Origin: Bacteroidetes bacterium 43-16
Lineage (GTDB): Bacteria > Bacteroidota > Bacteroidia > Chitinophagales > Chitinophagaceae
Direction: 5' to 3'
DNA length: 43,937 bases
NCBI GenBank assembly: GCA_001897525.1
Contig: MKTB01000032.1
Span: 1-43,937, forward strand
Shown here: piece after piece, positions 35,427 through 43,491 of the stretch
How positions within the stretch are numbered: position 1 is the first letter of the stretch
Layout of the letters: each line of letters opens with the position of its first letter
Program-made: the position numbers and the translations under genes
Notes under the pieces: generated by a model
What the model was told of the DNA's origin: nothing
What the model saw: the letters and a program-made list of their open reading frames with translations, nothing else
Database searches by the model: none

Positions 35427-36347
35427 CTATAACTTCAGTACTTCTTTCAGTTTCTCTACTGCCTGGCTATGTTTTTTTTCTTCCATTTTTGAGAGATTGA
35501 ACAATTTCCATTGAACGGATGGTAGTTGGGCAACCTCTGCCATATTAGGCAACCCCAGTAGTTCCCATTGTGGGTTTCGCTCTTTGAACGATAACAAAAA
35601 TTTCCGCTCATTAGTGGTCATATCCGTATTGATAATTTCAATGAGTTGTTCCCTTGTGGCTTCCAGTGCTTCAACGGGAATATCCACTTCGGCCATTTGT
35701 GCAAATTCTGCTTCATATATTTCTCTTATATTTTTACGGTGAGGAGCCAAAAGTTCTGCCATTGGCCGTTGATGGCTGATTAGGAATACAAGGAACGTTT
35801 TGCGCAGGTCTTCAGTAAAGCCTTCGTTTTCGAGGAGGAATTTCACGTCAAATAAATCACGGGGATGTTGCCGGTCCAGGGCGGCTGCAATCTTTCCGGC
35901 ATACAGATCGGGCAACGAAGCTACCTGTATTTCGGCATATCCGAACTCCCTCTCCACTGGTTCACTTACCTCCATTCGTACTTCGGAGAATACCGTTCCA
36001 CGGATCACCGGCGACAATTCCACCTTAATCCTTACATCTTCCACTTGCAGAAGTAAGCGAAGCGCATTGCCCTGTTCGTGTGCGTTTTGTATGTGAATGC
36101 CAGGAATGGTTTTCTTAATCAACTCACTTAATCGGGTTAATGCAGCACGAATGTTGACCAATGCTTCCTCACGGCCTTCGGAGGGCAGGTACAATAAATC
36201 TATATCTACAGAAAGCCGTGGCAGCTCCCTGTAAAAAAGATTGATAGCCGTGCCGCCTTTTAGTGCAAAACATTTTTCACTATCCAGTAGCGGTAGGATA
36301 CGCACCAACAACTGCACCTGTTTGTAATATATGCTGTCCTTTTTCAT
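35427..36347 (-). CDS. abiEii: AbiEii/AbiGii-family nucleotidyltransferase toxin
   Basis: 306 residues. The N-terminal nucleotidyltransferase fold contains FALKGGTAINLFYRELPRLSVDIDLLYL (residues ~27-54), with the G-G-T and S-x-D-x-D pattern of DUF1814/AbiEii; further on YAGKIAAALDRQHPRDLFDV is also typical. AbiEii toxins act in abortive infection and are neutralised by AbiEi (type IV toxin-antitoxin). It starts 1 bp after the stop of the AbiEi gene, as in the family. Confidence 0.9.
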   Translation of the reverse strand: MKKDSIYYKQVQLLVRILPLLDSEKCFALKGGTAINLFYRELPRLSVDIDLLYLPSEGREEALVNIRAALTRLSELIKKTIPGIHIQNAHEQGNALRLLLQVEDVRIKVELSPVIRGTVFSEVRMEVSEPVEREFGYAEIQVASLPDLYAGKIAAALDRQHPRDLFDVKFLLENEGFTEDLRKTFLVFLISHQRPMAELLAPHRKNIREIYEAEFAQMAEVDIPVEALEATREQLIEIINTDMTTNERKFLLSFKERNPQWELLGLPNMAEVAQLPSVQWKLFNLSKMEEKKHSQAVEKLKEVLKL

Positions 36348-36348
36348 C

Positions 36349-37137
36349 TTAGGATTGGAAATTTTTAGGAACGGTTATTTTGTAGGTTTTATCGAGATCG
36401 CCGCCTTTGACGATTACCCGGTTTCCGGAACCGAGGTCTATGCTATCGGTATTCAATTTTGAAAACCAGGTATAGTTGTGTCGTGAACCGAACCAAAGGA
36501 AAAGCCGTTTAACCTTTACATTGGTACAGGCTTCCAGTAATTTTTGCAAAGTGCGGGGCGATAAGGAGGTCATACCCTGTATAAGCTGATCAGCGTGTTC
36601 TAACGAGATTTTATCCGGTACTTCGTCCAGCATTTCGAGGCAGGCTCTTTCCGGACAGGATATTTTAAGTTCGTCCAAACCCTCTTTCCAGAAAACAGTA
36701 GAAGTGTAGCTGTCGGATACTTGCCTTTCCATACCGGAAAACAGTTTATTCCGGGTATGGCGAACAAATGTTATCGTTTCCGATAGTTCATTGGCCCATA
36801 CAGGTAATTTATCATTGCCATAAAGCTGTATTGTTTCTTTTTTCGAAGTAGGCAGATAATGGGAAAAACCTTTTAATTCCAGTGCTGACATTCCTCCTGC
36901 AACAAGATCTGTTTTCATCACGGTTTGTAGCGTGTACAGCATACTTTGCCACGAAAGCTGAACCTTCCCCCGTATATAAAGTCCTTTCCACAACAGCTTC
37001 AGTTGTTCACTCTTAACCAGGTTATCTATAGCATGTGTATCTAAAGCAGCCTGGTCCGTCAGCCACTTTCGCGTAACAATCATACTTTCAGGCATTATTC
37101 GCTCCAATAGTTTACGTCGTTCAGTGTTAAGCGCCAT
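36349..37137 (-). CDS. abiEi: AbiEi-family antitoxin
   Basis: 262 residues. N-terminal winged-helix antitoxin domain (residues ~1-60: ERIMPESMIVTRKWL, LVKSEQLKLLWKGLYIRG), followed by the AbiEi C-terminal region (GGMSALELKGFSHYLP, ETITFVRHTRNKLFSG). AbiEi proteins bind inverted repeats upstream of abiE and repress it; two such palindromes lie at 37158-37174 and 37218-37238. The pair is located directly after the topoisomerase gene and is a likely element-stabilising or anti-phage module. Confidence 0.88.
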   Translation of the reverse strand: MALNTERRKLLERIMPESMIVTRKWLTDQAALDTHAIDNLVKSEQLKLLWKGLYIRGKVQLSWQSMLYTLQTVMKTDLVAGGMSALELKGFSHYLPTSKKETIQLYGNDKLPVWANELSETITFVRHTRNKLFSGMERQVSDSYTSTVFWKEGLDELKISCPERACLEMLDEVPDKISLEHADQLIQGMTSLSPRTLQKLLEACTNVKVKRLFLWFGSRHNYTWFSKLNTDSIDLGSGNRVIVKGGDLDKTYKITVPKNFQS

Positions 37138-37157
37138 ATTTATAAATTTTAATTTAG

Positions 37158-37238
37158 ACGGTGATTATCGCCGTGAAAACAAATTTACATAAATATTTTT
37201 ATTGCTCCCATAAAAAATAACGGCGATTAACGCCGTTA
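37158..37238. promoter_or_regulatory. abiE promoter with two flanking palindromic operators
   Basis: ACGGTGATTATCGCCGT (37158-37174) and ACGGCGATTAACGCCGT (37220-37236, extended to a 21-bp palindrome 37218-37238) are direct copies of one palindrome 62 bp apart. Between them, on the minus strand, TAAATTTG (plus-strand 37180-37187) matches the -7 consensus. Published AbiEi regulators bind inverted repeats of this kind; the arrangement here fits cooperative repression. Confidence 0.75.
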
Positions 37239-37255
37239 TAATAAACTTATATAAA

Positions 37256-39334
37256 CTATTTCTTTTTCTTCTTTTCAAACTCAAAGGTAGTTTTGCAATA
37301 ATCATCCAATACGATATACGCATCGAATTTCTTTCCTGCCTTGCTTTTCATTCCTTTGATAAGCGAAGTACTCTTTTTATTGACAAGGCTTTCAATATCG
37401 GCTATGCAAATTTGTACGCCACACACATTGCGGAACTGCACCCAGCTACAACCCTCATCAGGACATTTGACAATCTTATCACGAATGATGAGTTGCTGAC
37501 TTTTGCATTTAGGGCAAACCAGTTGAGGCAGGTTGTTATGGGCAATGGAAGTTTGCAGCAATTCATTGGTAATAGTAGACGCATAAGTTTCCATTTCCTT
37601 TTGGAATGCCCCGACATCCGCATCGTTATTTTCTATTTTCTGTAAAGCCAATTCCCACTCGGCCGTCATTGACACATCCGCAATTTTGCGATCCTTAACC
37701 AAATCATACACTTGCAATCCCTTTTCTGTAGGGATCAGGGACTTCTTTTCCCTTTGGATGTAATTGCGTGCAAACAGGGTTTCGATGATTGCCGCCCTTG
37801 TTGCCGGAGTACCTATACCGATATTTTGAAGGGCTTTACGTTCGTCTTCATTCTCGATTTCTTTTCCTGCGGTTTCCATTGCCGACAATAGCCCCGCCTC
37901 GGTATAAAGTACAGGCGGTTTGGTTTTCTTTTCGAGAACGGAGGCTTCTTTTATTTTGAGTTCATTGCCTTTTTTCAGTTCAGGCAAATCCTGTACAGGT
38001 TCCGTATCATCGTCCGTAAAACTTCCTTTAATAGAACGCCAGCCAGGTTCCATAATCTTACAGCCTTTTGCTGAAAAATCGTAATGCAACACCTGTAAAC
38101 CCACATCGGTTATTTCTTTGATACAGGCTTGCGAAAGCGCTTCGAGCAATCGAAATGCAATCATATCATATACCTCATTTTCTTTTGCGTTCAGGGCTGA
38201 CGGGATTTTATCCGTAATCAGTAATCCGTGGTGGTCGGTAACACGCAGATCGTTCACGATCCGTTTATTGAAACGCCCCCATTTTACTTTTGATACGGCC
38301 TGCTTGCAGGTTTCCCTATCTTGCAAAGCCCTCACCAGATTGGGAATTTCTGCCCATACATCTTCAGGAATGTATTTACTTCCCGTACGAGGATACGTAA
38401 TGAACTTTTTTTCATACAGACTTTGCGCAATGTTGAGGGTTTCTTCGGCTGAGAGGTTCAACTTTTTATTGGCTTCTTTTTGTAATCCGGTAAGGTCGAA
38501 CAATAAAGGCGGTTGCTCTGTAACGCTTTTGGTTTCTACCGATATAACTGTTGCCGTTTCATTTCGCTGAATGGCCTTCAGTGTATCATCGGCAAGTTTT
38601 TGATCCTCCCATTTTGTTTTGGAAATGCTTTTAAAATCTATCAGTTCTTTGTTGTGCAATAACTGGATCTGCCAATATTTCGTTACCGAGAAATGCTTGT
38701 TGTCTAAATAGCGTTTGCATATTAAAGCCAATGTAGGTGTCTGTACCCTTCCAAGCGAATAAATGCCGTTTCCCGCGGCAATACTTAAGGCCTGTGTGGC
38801 ATTGATACCCACAAGCCAATCGGCACGGCTTCTGCCTCGTGCCGCCTGGTACAGTCCGTCAAATGCAGCACCGTCTTTCAGGTTATCAAACCCTTGCTTA
38901 ATGGCCTTTTCGGTAAGCGAACTAATCCAAAGGCGTTCAAAGGGCTTGTTGCATTTCAGGTATTCGTAAATATAGCGGAATATCAATTCGCCCTCACGAC
39001 CTGCATCGGTAGCCACAATGATGCTGTTGCTTTGGTTAAAAAGCCGTTCTATGACTTTGAGCTGCTTTAAAGCTCCAGGATCTGCGGTATAACCTTTGTC
39101 CTTTTTGATTTTCCGGACAGTCAGTAAAAAAGGGTTGGGGATTATGGGCAAAGCTGATTTGTCAAATCCCGATATACCGTAATCTTCGGGCATTCCCAAT
39201 CCAATTAAATGACCGAATGCCCACGTAACAAAATAGCCGTTACCTGTCAGGTAGCCATCCTGTTTATCGGATGCCCCAACTAGTCCGGCTATTTCCCTTG
39301 CTACGCTTGGTTTTTCTGCGATGATTGTTTTCAT
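37256..39334 (-). CDS. exc: TopB-like type IA topoisomerase (Exc)
   Basis: 692 residues. A TOPRIM domain is at the N-terminus (MKTIIAEKPSVAREIAG; acidic D-A-G-R-E-G-E near residues 107-115), followed by the type IA core with catalytic FITYPRTGS (Y314) and NIGIGTPATRAAIIETLF; the C-terminus has a CPKCKSQQ-type metal ribbon and a K-rich end. In CTnDOT the topoisomerase Exc is in the excision operon with two excisionases and orf3, the order found here. Six bp after the DUF3945 gene; same transcript. Confidence 0.9.
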   Translation of the reverse strand: MKTIIAEKPSVAREIAGLVGASDKQDGYLTGNGYFVTWAFGHLIGLGMPEDYGISGFDKSALPIIPNPFLLTVRKIKKDKGYTADPGALKQLKVIERLFNQSNSIIVATDAGREGELIFRYIYEYLKCNKPFERLWISSLTEKAIKQGFDNLKDGAAFDGLYQAARGRSRADWLVGINATQALSIAAGNGIYSLGRVQTPTLALICKRYLDNKHFSVTKYWQIQLLHNKELIDFKSISKTKWEDQKLADDTLKAIQRNETATVISVETKSVTEQPPLLFDLTGLQKEANKKLNLSAEETLNIAQSLYEKKFITYPRTGSKYIPEDVWAEIPNLVRALQDRETCKQAVSKVKWGRFNKRIVNDLRVTDHHGLLITDKIPSALNAKENEVYDMIAFRLLEALSQACIKEITDVGLQVLHYDFSAKGCKIMEPGWRSIKGSFTDDDTEPVQDLPELKKGNELKIKEASVLEKKTKPPVLYTEAGLLSAMETAGKEIENEDERKALQNIGIGTPATRAAIIETLFARNYIQREKKSLIPTEKGLQVYDLVKDRKIADVSMTAEWELALQKIENNDADVGAFQKEMETYASTITNELLQTSIAHNNLPQLVCPKCKSQQLIIRDKIVKCPDEGCSWVQFRNVCGVQICIADIESLVNKKSTSLIKGMKSKAGKKFDAYIVLDDYCKTTFEFEKKKKK

Positions 39335-39340
39335 ATTATA

Positions 39341-40810
39341 CTACATTTTTCTGCCTTTAGATTTTGCGGGTGTTTGAGGTTTTTCCTGTTGTTCCTGCTG
39401 CTTTTTGTCTTTTGGGGCTTGCTGTCCTGACTTCAAAGGCTCTTTGATGTTCTTGGTCGCTTCATTAGTTTTACCTTCCGAATTAACCGCTGTTTGGGTT
39501 TTATGGGTTTCAACAGGTTTTGCCTGTGCCTTAACCTGGCTTGGAAACTGGAAGTTCGTTTTTCCGGTTTCGGCATTGAAAGTAATATAACCTTGGTACG
39601 GTTGTCCTTTCTTATCCTTCAACCCATCAATGTAAACGGTTTGCCCAGCTTTGAAATCCTTGTATTGTTCGTCTGTCAGTTCTTTTCCCCTGAATGTTTT
39701 CGGGGCTTCCTGCGGTTGATCGTTCTGATTGCTTTGTTGCGTATTCTGTCCGTTGTTTTGCGTTTGTCTGTTGGTGTTGTTGCGGTCAAACAGAAATTCT
39801 ACATAACGTTTGTCTGCATTGAACTGTACCGTTGCAGAAAATTCAGTTCCTTTTTTGGAAAGCATACCATCCAGCTGAAGCGGTTTGCCCTCCATTAAGG
39901 TTTGCTTTTGTGCGTCGTCCAATTTTACCCCTTTTATCTCATCGGGGATTTTTATGAAATCTGTCCGAAGAGCAATAAGTTCATTGGTCAGTCTATCCAC
40001 GCTGACAATGGAGGGCATCATTTCTCCCGTCTTAGTGTTTTTCAAATCAACCACTCTGCCCATATTGCCGGTTTCGAGTAGATTTTTTTTATCCTCATCC
40101 GTGAATTTGTGCCCAAAAAACTCAAAATTCAGATTGGGTTCTTTTCGGATACCGTGTATTGCTGCCACCACTTGTCCATCTTCTGTAGACTGTAAAGACA
40201 AACGGGCATCGGTGCGTACAATCGCACCACCGAGGTTTACACTTACGGGCACAAGCTCATTGGTTTTATAGCCTTTCAACAAAGGGTCTAACAAATTCAG
40301 TTTTTCAAGGCGATCTTTACCCAATCCAAGATTGTTCATTGTTTCCCAATCAATCTGTTCCGGCTTAAAGCGATATTCGCTTGTGTCCGTTGTTGTTTGT
40401 GTTGTTTCCATATCATTTTTATTTTCTTGTTTTTTATCCTGTTGCGTTTCAGCCTTCACTTCATGCTGCTTCATCAGTTGCTCACCTTCAGGAGTAGGCT
40501 TATCAACCTGCTTTTGCATTGCATCTGCAGTATCAATAGCTACAGGTGCAGGTACCTTGAAAAAAGAGAAATTGGTCGGGTTCTTCAACTGGCTGAAGAA
40601 ATTGGAGAAGAAATTGGAAAAGAAATCTCCATGCTTATCCACACGCATAAACTGATTTTTGTTTTTCTTCGTGGGATCAACGGTTTCCATATTGCCGTTC
40701 TCGTCAATGCTTTTTACAGCCTGGATTTTCTTTTTCTCTTTATCCAGCACCAACAATATATCTGAGAATTGTTCTGGCATTTCTTGCCTATGTGTGGTTT
40801 CCTCGCTCAT
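39341..40810 (-). CDS. DUF3945 protein (orf3 of the excision operon)
   Basis: 489 residues. There is a long charged, low-complexity N-terminal part (FFSNFFSNFFS near residue 65) and a middle DUF3945 domain (LNLLDPLLKGYKTNELVPVS; SVDRLTNELIALRTDFIKIP). Two copies of a short repeat follow: IKGVKLDDAQKQTLMEGKPL and FRGKELTDEQYKDFKAGQTV, each followed by a strand ending in V-x-F-N-A. Polar Q/K-rich tail ends in KSKGRKM. Corresponds to orf3 of the CTnDOT excision operon by position and domain; biochemical role unknown. An internal promoter-like phased repeat lies upstream at 40874-40906. Confidence 0.8.
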   Translation of the reverse strand: MSEETTHRQEMPEQFSDILLVLDKEKKKIQAVKSIDENGNMETVDPTKKNKNQFMRVDKHGDFFSNFFSNFFSQLKNPTNFSFFKVPAPVAIDTADAMQKQVDKPTPEGEQLMKQHEVKAETQQDKKQENKNDMETTQTTTDTSEYRFKPEQIDWETMNNLGLGKDRLEKLNLLDPLLKGYKTNELVPVSVNLGGAIVRTDARLSLQSTEDGQVVAAIHGIRKEPNLNFEFFGHKFTDEDKKNLLETGNMGRVVDLKNTKTGEMMPSIVSVDRLTNELIALRTDFIKIPDEIKGVKLDDAQKQTLMEGKPLQLDGMLSKKGTEFSATVQFNADKRYVEFLFDRNNTNRQTQNNGQNTQQSNQNDQPQEAPKTFRGKELTDEQYKDFKAGQTVYIDGLKDKKGQPYQGYITFNAETGKTNFQFPSQVKAQAKPVETHKTQTAVNSEGKTNEATKNIKEPLKSGQQAPKDKKQQEQQEKPQTPAKSKGRKM

Positions 40811-40873
40811 GTTCCGAAAATTTTAAAGTTCATAGCCGAATTTATATAAAGCCGTGAGCGCATTTTGTTATAT

Positions 40874-40906
40874 GGCACTCAAAGGCAGTGTTTGTCACTT
40901 AATGGC
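40874..40906 (-). promoter_or_regulatory. Phased GCC repeat, DUF3945/topB
   Basis: On the minus strand, GCC at plus positions 40904, 40884 and 40874 with GAC at 40894, i.e. four units 10 bp apart (GCCATTAAGT, GACAAACACT, GCCTTTGAGT, GCCATATAAC). It overlaps the last codons of the xis2d-like gene and is about 65 bp before the DUF3945 start, so orf3-exc may have a second promoter. Confidence 0.6.
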
Positions 40907-41203
40907 GTTCAACTTAGTTGCCGGCGGATTAAAACTTTCCCGTATAAATTGATGTACGTCAGATAGTTTATAATACAGTTTTCCGCTTATGGTATAATAC
41001 GGCAGCTTGCCGATGGATCGGTAACGTTGCAGCGAGCGGTTACTAATTTTGAGCATCTGAAGCAAATCCTGATTGTCCAGCAGTTCCTCACCGTCTATAC
41101 TGTTGCGTTTCCTTTGCAGCTCATCTATATTATCGCCCAACATATCCAGGCGACCCATCAGGCGTTCCATCCACGCCAAAAATTCCATTCTGTCAATATT
41201 CAT
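40895..41203 (-). CDS. Xis2d-like HTH protein
   Basis: 102 residues with an excisionase-type winged HTH: LLDNQDLLQMLKISNRSLQRYRSIGKLPYYTISGKLYYKLSDVHQFI. The N-terminal 40 residues are helical (coiled-coil-like). In CTnDOT the second gene of the excision operon is xis2d, an architectural DNA-bending protein that also activates tra and mob promoters; position and fold here agree. 26 bp after the preceding gene. Confidence 0.75.
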   Translation of the reverse strand: MNIDRMEFLAWMERLMGRLDMLGDNIDELQRKRNSIDGEELLDNQDLLQMLKISNRSLQRYRSIGKLPYYTISGKLYYKLSDVHQFIRESFNPPATKLNAIK

Positions 41204-41229
41204 AGGAATATAATTTTAAAGGTTCATGC

Positions 41230-41583
41230 TTATTTTCTGTCTGTCTTTAGCTTTCTGCCTTTTTCGATATAACTTTTGCCTTTTGCCATAAGCTGCTGCA
41301 CATAATCGTCACTGCTCTGTATGGCATTGGCTTTAAGCATATCCTTTATTGCTCCAATGGTATAGAAATACTGCCCATAGATTTTTGAATAAGTAATCTC
41401 GCCTTTGGTCCGCATGCGCCATAAGGTCTTTTCGCTGATGTGCAGGTATTGGCATACCTCGTGGTTGTTGAGCCACAAGTCATCATAACTTGTATTGTCC
41501 AATCTTTTCAGGTAATCGGCAATCGCGTTTATGCGGCTGTTGAGCTGTTGCCACGCATCTTCTTCGATAGTTATTATTTTCAT
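41230..41583 (-). CDS. Xis2c-like HTH protein
   Basis: 117 residues. MerR/excisionase-type HTH: LWLNNHEVCQYLHISEKTLWRMRTKGEITYSKIYGQYFYTIGAIKDML, with a basic C-terminus (KSYIEKGRKLKTDRK). First gene of the excision operon; by analogy to CTnDOT it is Xis2c, needed for excision and as an activator of tra. A 9-bp inverted repeat overlaps its start codon, and a phased repeat is directly upstream. Confidence 0.75.
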   Translation of the reverse strand: MKIITIEEDAWQQLNSRINAIADYLKRLDNTSYDDLWLNNHEVCQYLHISEKTLWRMRTKGEITYSKIYGQYFYTIGAIKDMLKANAIQSSDDYVQQLMAKGKSYIEKGRKLKTDRK

Positions 41584-41612
41584 TGCATAGTTTTTAAATA
41601 TTCACTATGCAA
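41583..41612. promoter_or_regulatory. Inverted repeat over the xis2c start
   Basis: Arms TTGCATAGT (41583-41591) and ACTATGCAA (41604-41612), 9-bp exact, 12-bp loop. The first base overlaps the ATG and the rest covers the ribosome-binding region. It could be an operator or a translation-blocking hairpin. Confidence 0.5.
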
Positions 41613-41625
41613 AATTCCTAAAGGT

Positions 41626-41638
41626 GGCAGTGTTTGTC
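41626..41638 (-). promoter_or_regulatory. Phased repeat (short form), xis2c
   Basis: Minus strand: GACAAACACT then GCCACCTTTAGG, two units 10 bp apart (plus GGC 41626, GTC 41636). TTTAGG follows as at traE. Shortest member of the set, about 45 bp before the xis2c-like ATG. Confidence 0.5.
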
Positions 41639-41692
41639 TGCCAAGCCTTACCCATTGGTTTGGCGGGTTTTTAAAAATTTTTACAAATAGGG

Positions 41693-41717
41693 AAAACCCT
41701 TGTTTAATAAGGGTTTT
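41693..41717. promoter_or_regulatory. Inverted repeat upstream of xis2c, candidate RteC site
   Basis: AAAACCCTT (41693-41701), 7-bp gap, AAGGGTTTT (41709-41717), exact arms. Located between the rteC terminator and the xis2c promoter region. RteC of CTnDOT activates the excision operon through inverted half-sites upstream of xis2c, so this is a candidate, not a match by sequence. A perfect 12-bp palindrome TGCCAATTGGCA is nearby at 41759-41770. Confidence 0.45.
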
Positions 41718-41779
41718 GGAGCATTTAAGATATTTTGCAAAGGAGTTTTACCAACACTTGCCAATTGGCAGGTATGGGC

Positions 41780-41812
41780 AAAGAAAAAGCAGTACATTTT
41801 GTGTACTGCTTT
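41780..41812 (-). terminator. Intrinsic terminator of rteC
   Basis: Minus strand: arms AAAGCAGTACA and TGTACTGCTTT (plus-strand 41786-41796 and 41802-41812), 5-nt loop, then a U-rich run (TTCTTTG). It begins 23 bp after the rteC stop. Confidence 0.8.
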
Positions 41813-41834
41813 GGATTTACTGTTTAACCTTTAG

Positions 41835-42680
41835 CTAAAGGTCTCTATCCATATATTCTTCCAATGAGGTTTTAAGTTGGTCTAAAAATGCAGTTCGTGA
41901 GCCTGCTCTTGTTTTCATCCGGTGAAAAGCATGGTGTAGATCGCCGAGCGGAATACGGAAGATAATTTGGAACATCAGGCTTATTTTTCTGATGCCAATT
42001 TTACCGTGCGATATTGCCCCTGAAGCATAAAGCGCATAGACTAACTCTATAAGGGCATTTTTACTGTCCGTCCAGAAAACATCTTTTGAACTTTCCGAAT
42101 TTTGCAAAATTGAATCTGGATTTTCATCGGGACTTATTTTCGTCAGGAGATAGGTATATAACAATTCGTTGGAAATAATTCTAGCTACCTTGTAGTCGTA
42201 AAAAGTAGAAAAAGAAGGATCTATCTCAAACACAATACTGTTCAACCCATCGTGATAGTTGATCTGTCCACGCTTAAAATAAGTTTCGTCCCTGTCTGTG
42301 CGACCTGAACGATAATACCGATAAAAATCCGAATTGCAGACATGTTCGATATATTCCCGTTTAAGATTAGCCAACTGTATCGAAAAATAACTCATCCCCA
42401 TTTTTCCATTATTGACAGGACAGGTCGTTTCTATGCGATAAATCTTATTGTAATAAATCAATTTACCGAGTACCTGAGGCTTTATCGTACGGAAGAAATG
42501 CATCTCTTCTGTTTCGTCTTTAAATCCTTCTTCCACTATAAATTTTTTGATTGAAAATAGCAGATCCTGGAGATAAATTGTCATTTCATAAGCTTCATCA
42601 ATCAATCTTTTACTTTGCGAAGAAATCAGGTCTTCTTTCTTGTGAATCTCTAAAATAACGTTTTGTAGAATGTATTTCAT
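41835..42680 (-). CDS. rteC: RteC-family activator of the excision operon
   Basis: 281 residues, RteC family: FFRTIKPQVLGKLIYYNKIYRIE is the family signature, followed by REYIEHVCNSDFYRYYRSGRTDRDETYF and a C-terminal helical part (FRIPLGDLHHAFHRMKTRAGSRTAFLDQL). In CTnDOT rteC is switched on by the RteA/RteB two-component system and in turn activates the excision operon. The longest frame begins with a TTG (42710); the ATG at 42678-42680 gives the usual N-terminus MKYILQN and is preferred. It is upstream of the excision operon, with a terminator between. No rteA/rteB are in the window. Confidence 0.9.
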   Translation of the reverse strand: MKYILQNVILEIHKKEDLISSQSKRLIDEAYEMTIYLQDLLFSIKKFIVEEGFKDETEEMHFFRTIKPQVLGKLIYYNKIYRIETTCPVNNGKMGMSYFSIQLANLKREYIEHVCNSDFYRYYRSGRTDRDETYFKRGQINYHDGLNSIVFEIDPSFSTFYDYKVARIISNELLYTYLLTKISPDENPDSILQNSESSKDVFWTDSKNALIELVYALYASGAISHGKIGIRKISLMFQIIFRIPLGDLHHAFHRMKTRAGSRTAFLDQLKTSLEEYMDRDL

Positions 42681-42758
42681 AGCTATTAATTTATTTAAGT
42701 TGATTCTCAATTGCGTTATTTACCAATTACAAAGATGAGTATTCCATATACAAACGTC

Positions 42759-42942
42759 ACACAAGTTCAACCCAACTTGTGTAAGATTTTATCAAACATA
42801 AAGTCATTGTCTCTTAATTTACGATGAACCGTTCTTACTATCTTTTTTTTACAAGTAGTAAAAATGGTCGGCTGAATTAAATCATATAGAACTGCTACTG
42901 AATGGTTAATTTTCAATTTCCCCAAGTTTAACCCAAGTTGTG
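42759..42942. promoter_or_regulatory. Two AAGTT...AACTT sites between rteC and the next gene
   Basis: ACACAAGTT-CAACCC-AACTTGTGT (42759-42782) is an exact 9-bp inverted repeat. A second related site CAAGTTTAACCCAAGTTGTG lies at 42923-42942, and a third is upstream of araC (35332). The spacing between the two is about 160 bp. They sit in the divergent region of rteC (minus) and 43096 (plus). A response regulator such as RteB, which controls rteC in CTnDOT, is a candidate binder. No gene is supported in 42681-43095; a frame at 42767-43045 is not protein-like. Confidence 0.5.
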
Positions 42943-43095
42943 AAAAATTGCTGCACATATTTGCAGCTGACATTAGGATTTTATGCTCGGTTGATCTTAT
43001 TCTTGAATACTTTGATGCGGCGTGAAATGTCGCTATTAACTTCATCCATTGATTAAAAAAAGCTACCTTTGGGCCATAAATATGCGGCGATAGAT

Positions 43096-43491
43096 TTGAG
43101 AAAATTCTCTAAAATAGCAACTCCCTTTTTGGCTTTCATAATGCTTTTTGGAATTATGAGGAACAATCTGTTGTATGTTATTTATGAGTACGATACGGCT
43201 CTTTTCATCAGCCTGTTTTGTGAAAACCAAAATAAACCTCAACTCAAGTGTAATGGGAAGTGTAAGCTTGCCAAAATGCTTAAAGAGCAGAAAGAAGAAG
43301 AGGCAGCAAAAGTATTGAAACAGCTGCAAACAGAGGTGTTATACTATCCCCAACCTGTATTTACCTATCCTTCCAGACCGGAAAAGTTTGAAGAGGTAAA
43401 AAGGAAACATCCTTTGAGCAATCAAAGTTTGTATTCATTCCTGTTCACTATGAGGAATGACAAACCTCCGGAATATTTTACATCCATATAA
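43096..43491 (+). CDS. Small membrane protein with C-N-G-K-C motif
   Basis: About 132 residues. One N-terminal membrane helix (about residues 9-22), then a periplasmic-looking region with three cysteines: LFCENQNKPQLKCNGKCKLAKML, followed by a charged coiled segment and a polar tail. Bacteroidota have a family of small proteins with the C-E-N...C-N-G-K-C pattern, often beside metal-handling genes; function unknown. The start is uncertain: TTG at 43069 or 43096 (RKFSK, typical membrane start), or ATG at 43141; I chose 43096. Confidence 0.6.
   Translation: MRKFSKIATPFLAFIMLFGIMRNNLLYVIYEYDTALFISLFCENQNKPQLKCNGKCKLAKMLKEQKEEEAAKVLKQLQTEVLYYPQPVFTYPSRPEKFEEVKRKHPLSNQSLYSFLFTMRNDKPPEYFTSI

Noticed and set aside
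37256-39334. Housekeeping topoisomerase I/III of the chromosome
   Set aside because: Gene order with two excisionase-like genes, DUF3945 and rteC points to the element-borne Exc topoisomerase.
35332-42942. Attachment sites of a nested element
   Set aside because: The repeated AAGTT motifs lie in promoter regions and their inverted symmetry suggests operators; no integrase is near.
42767-43045. Frame of 92 codons upstream of rteC
   Set aside because: It covers the two palindromic sites, and has no recognisable domain; it is better explained as a regulatory region.
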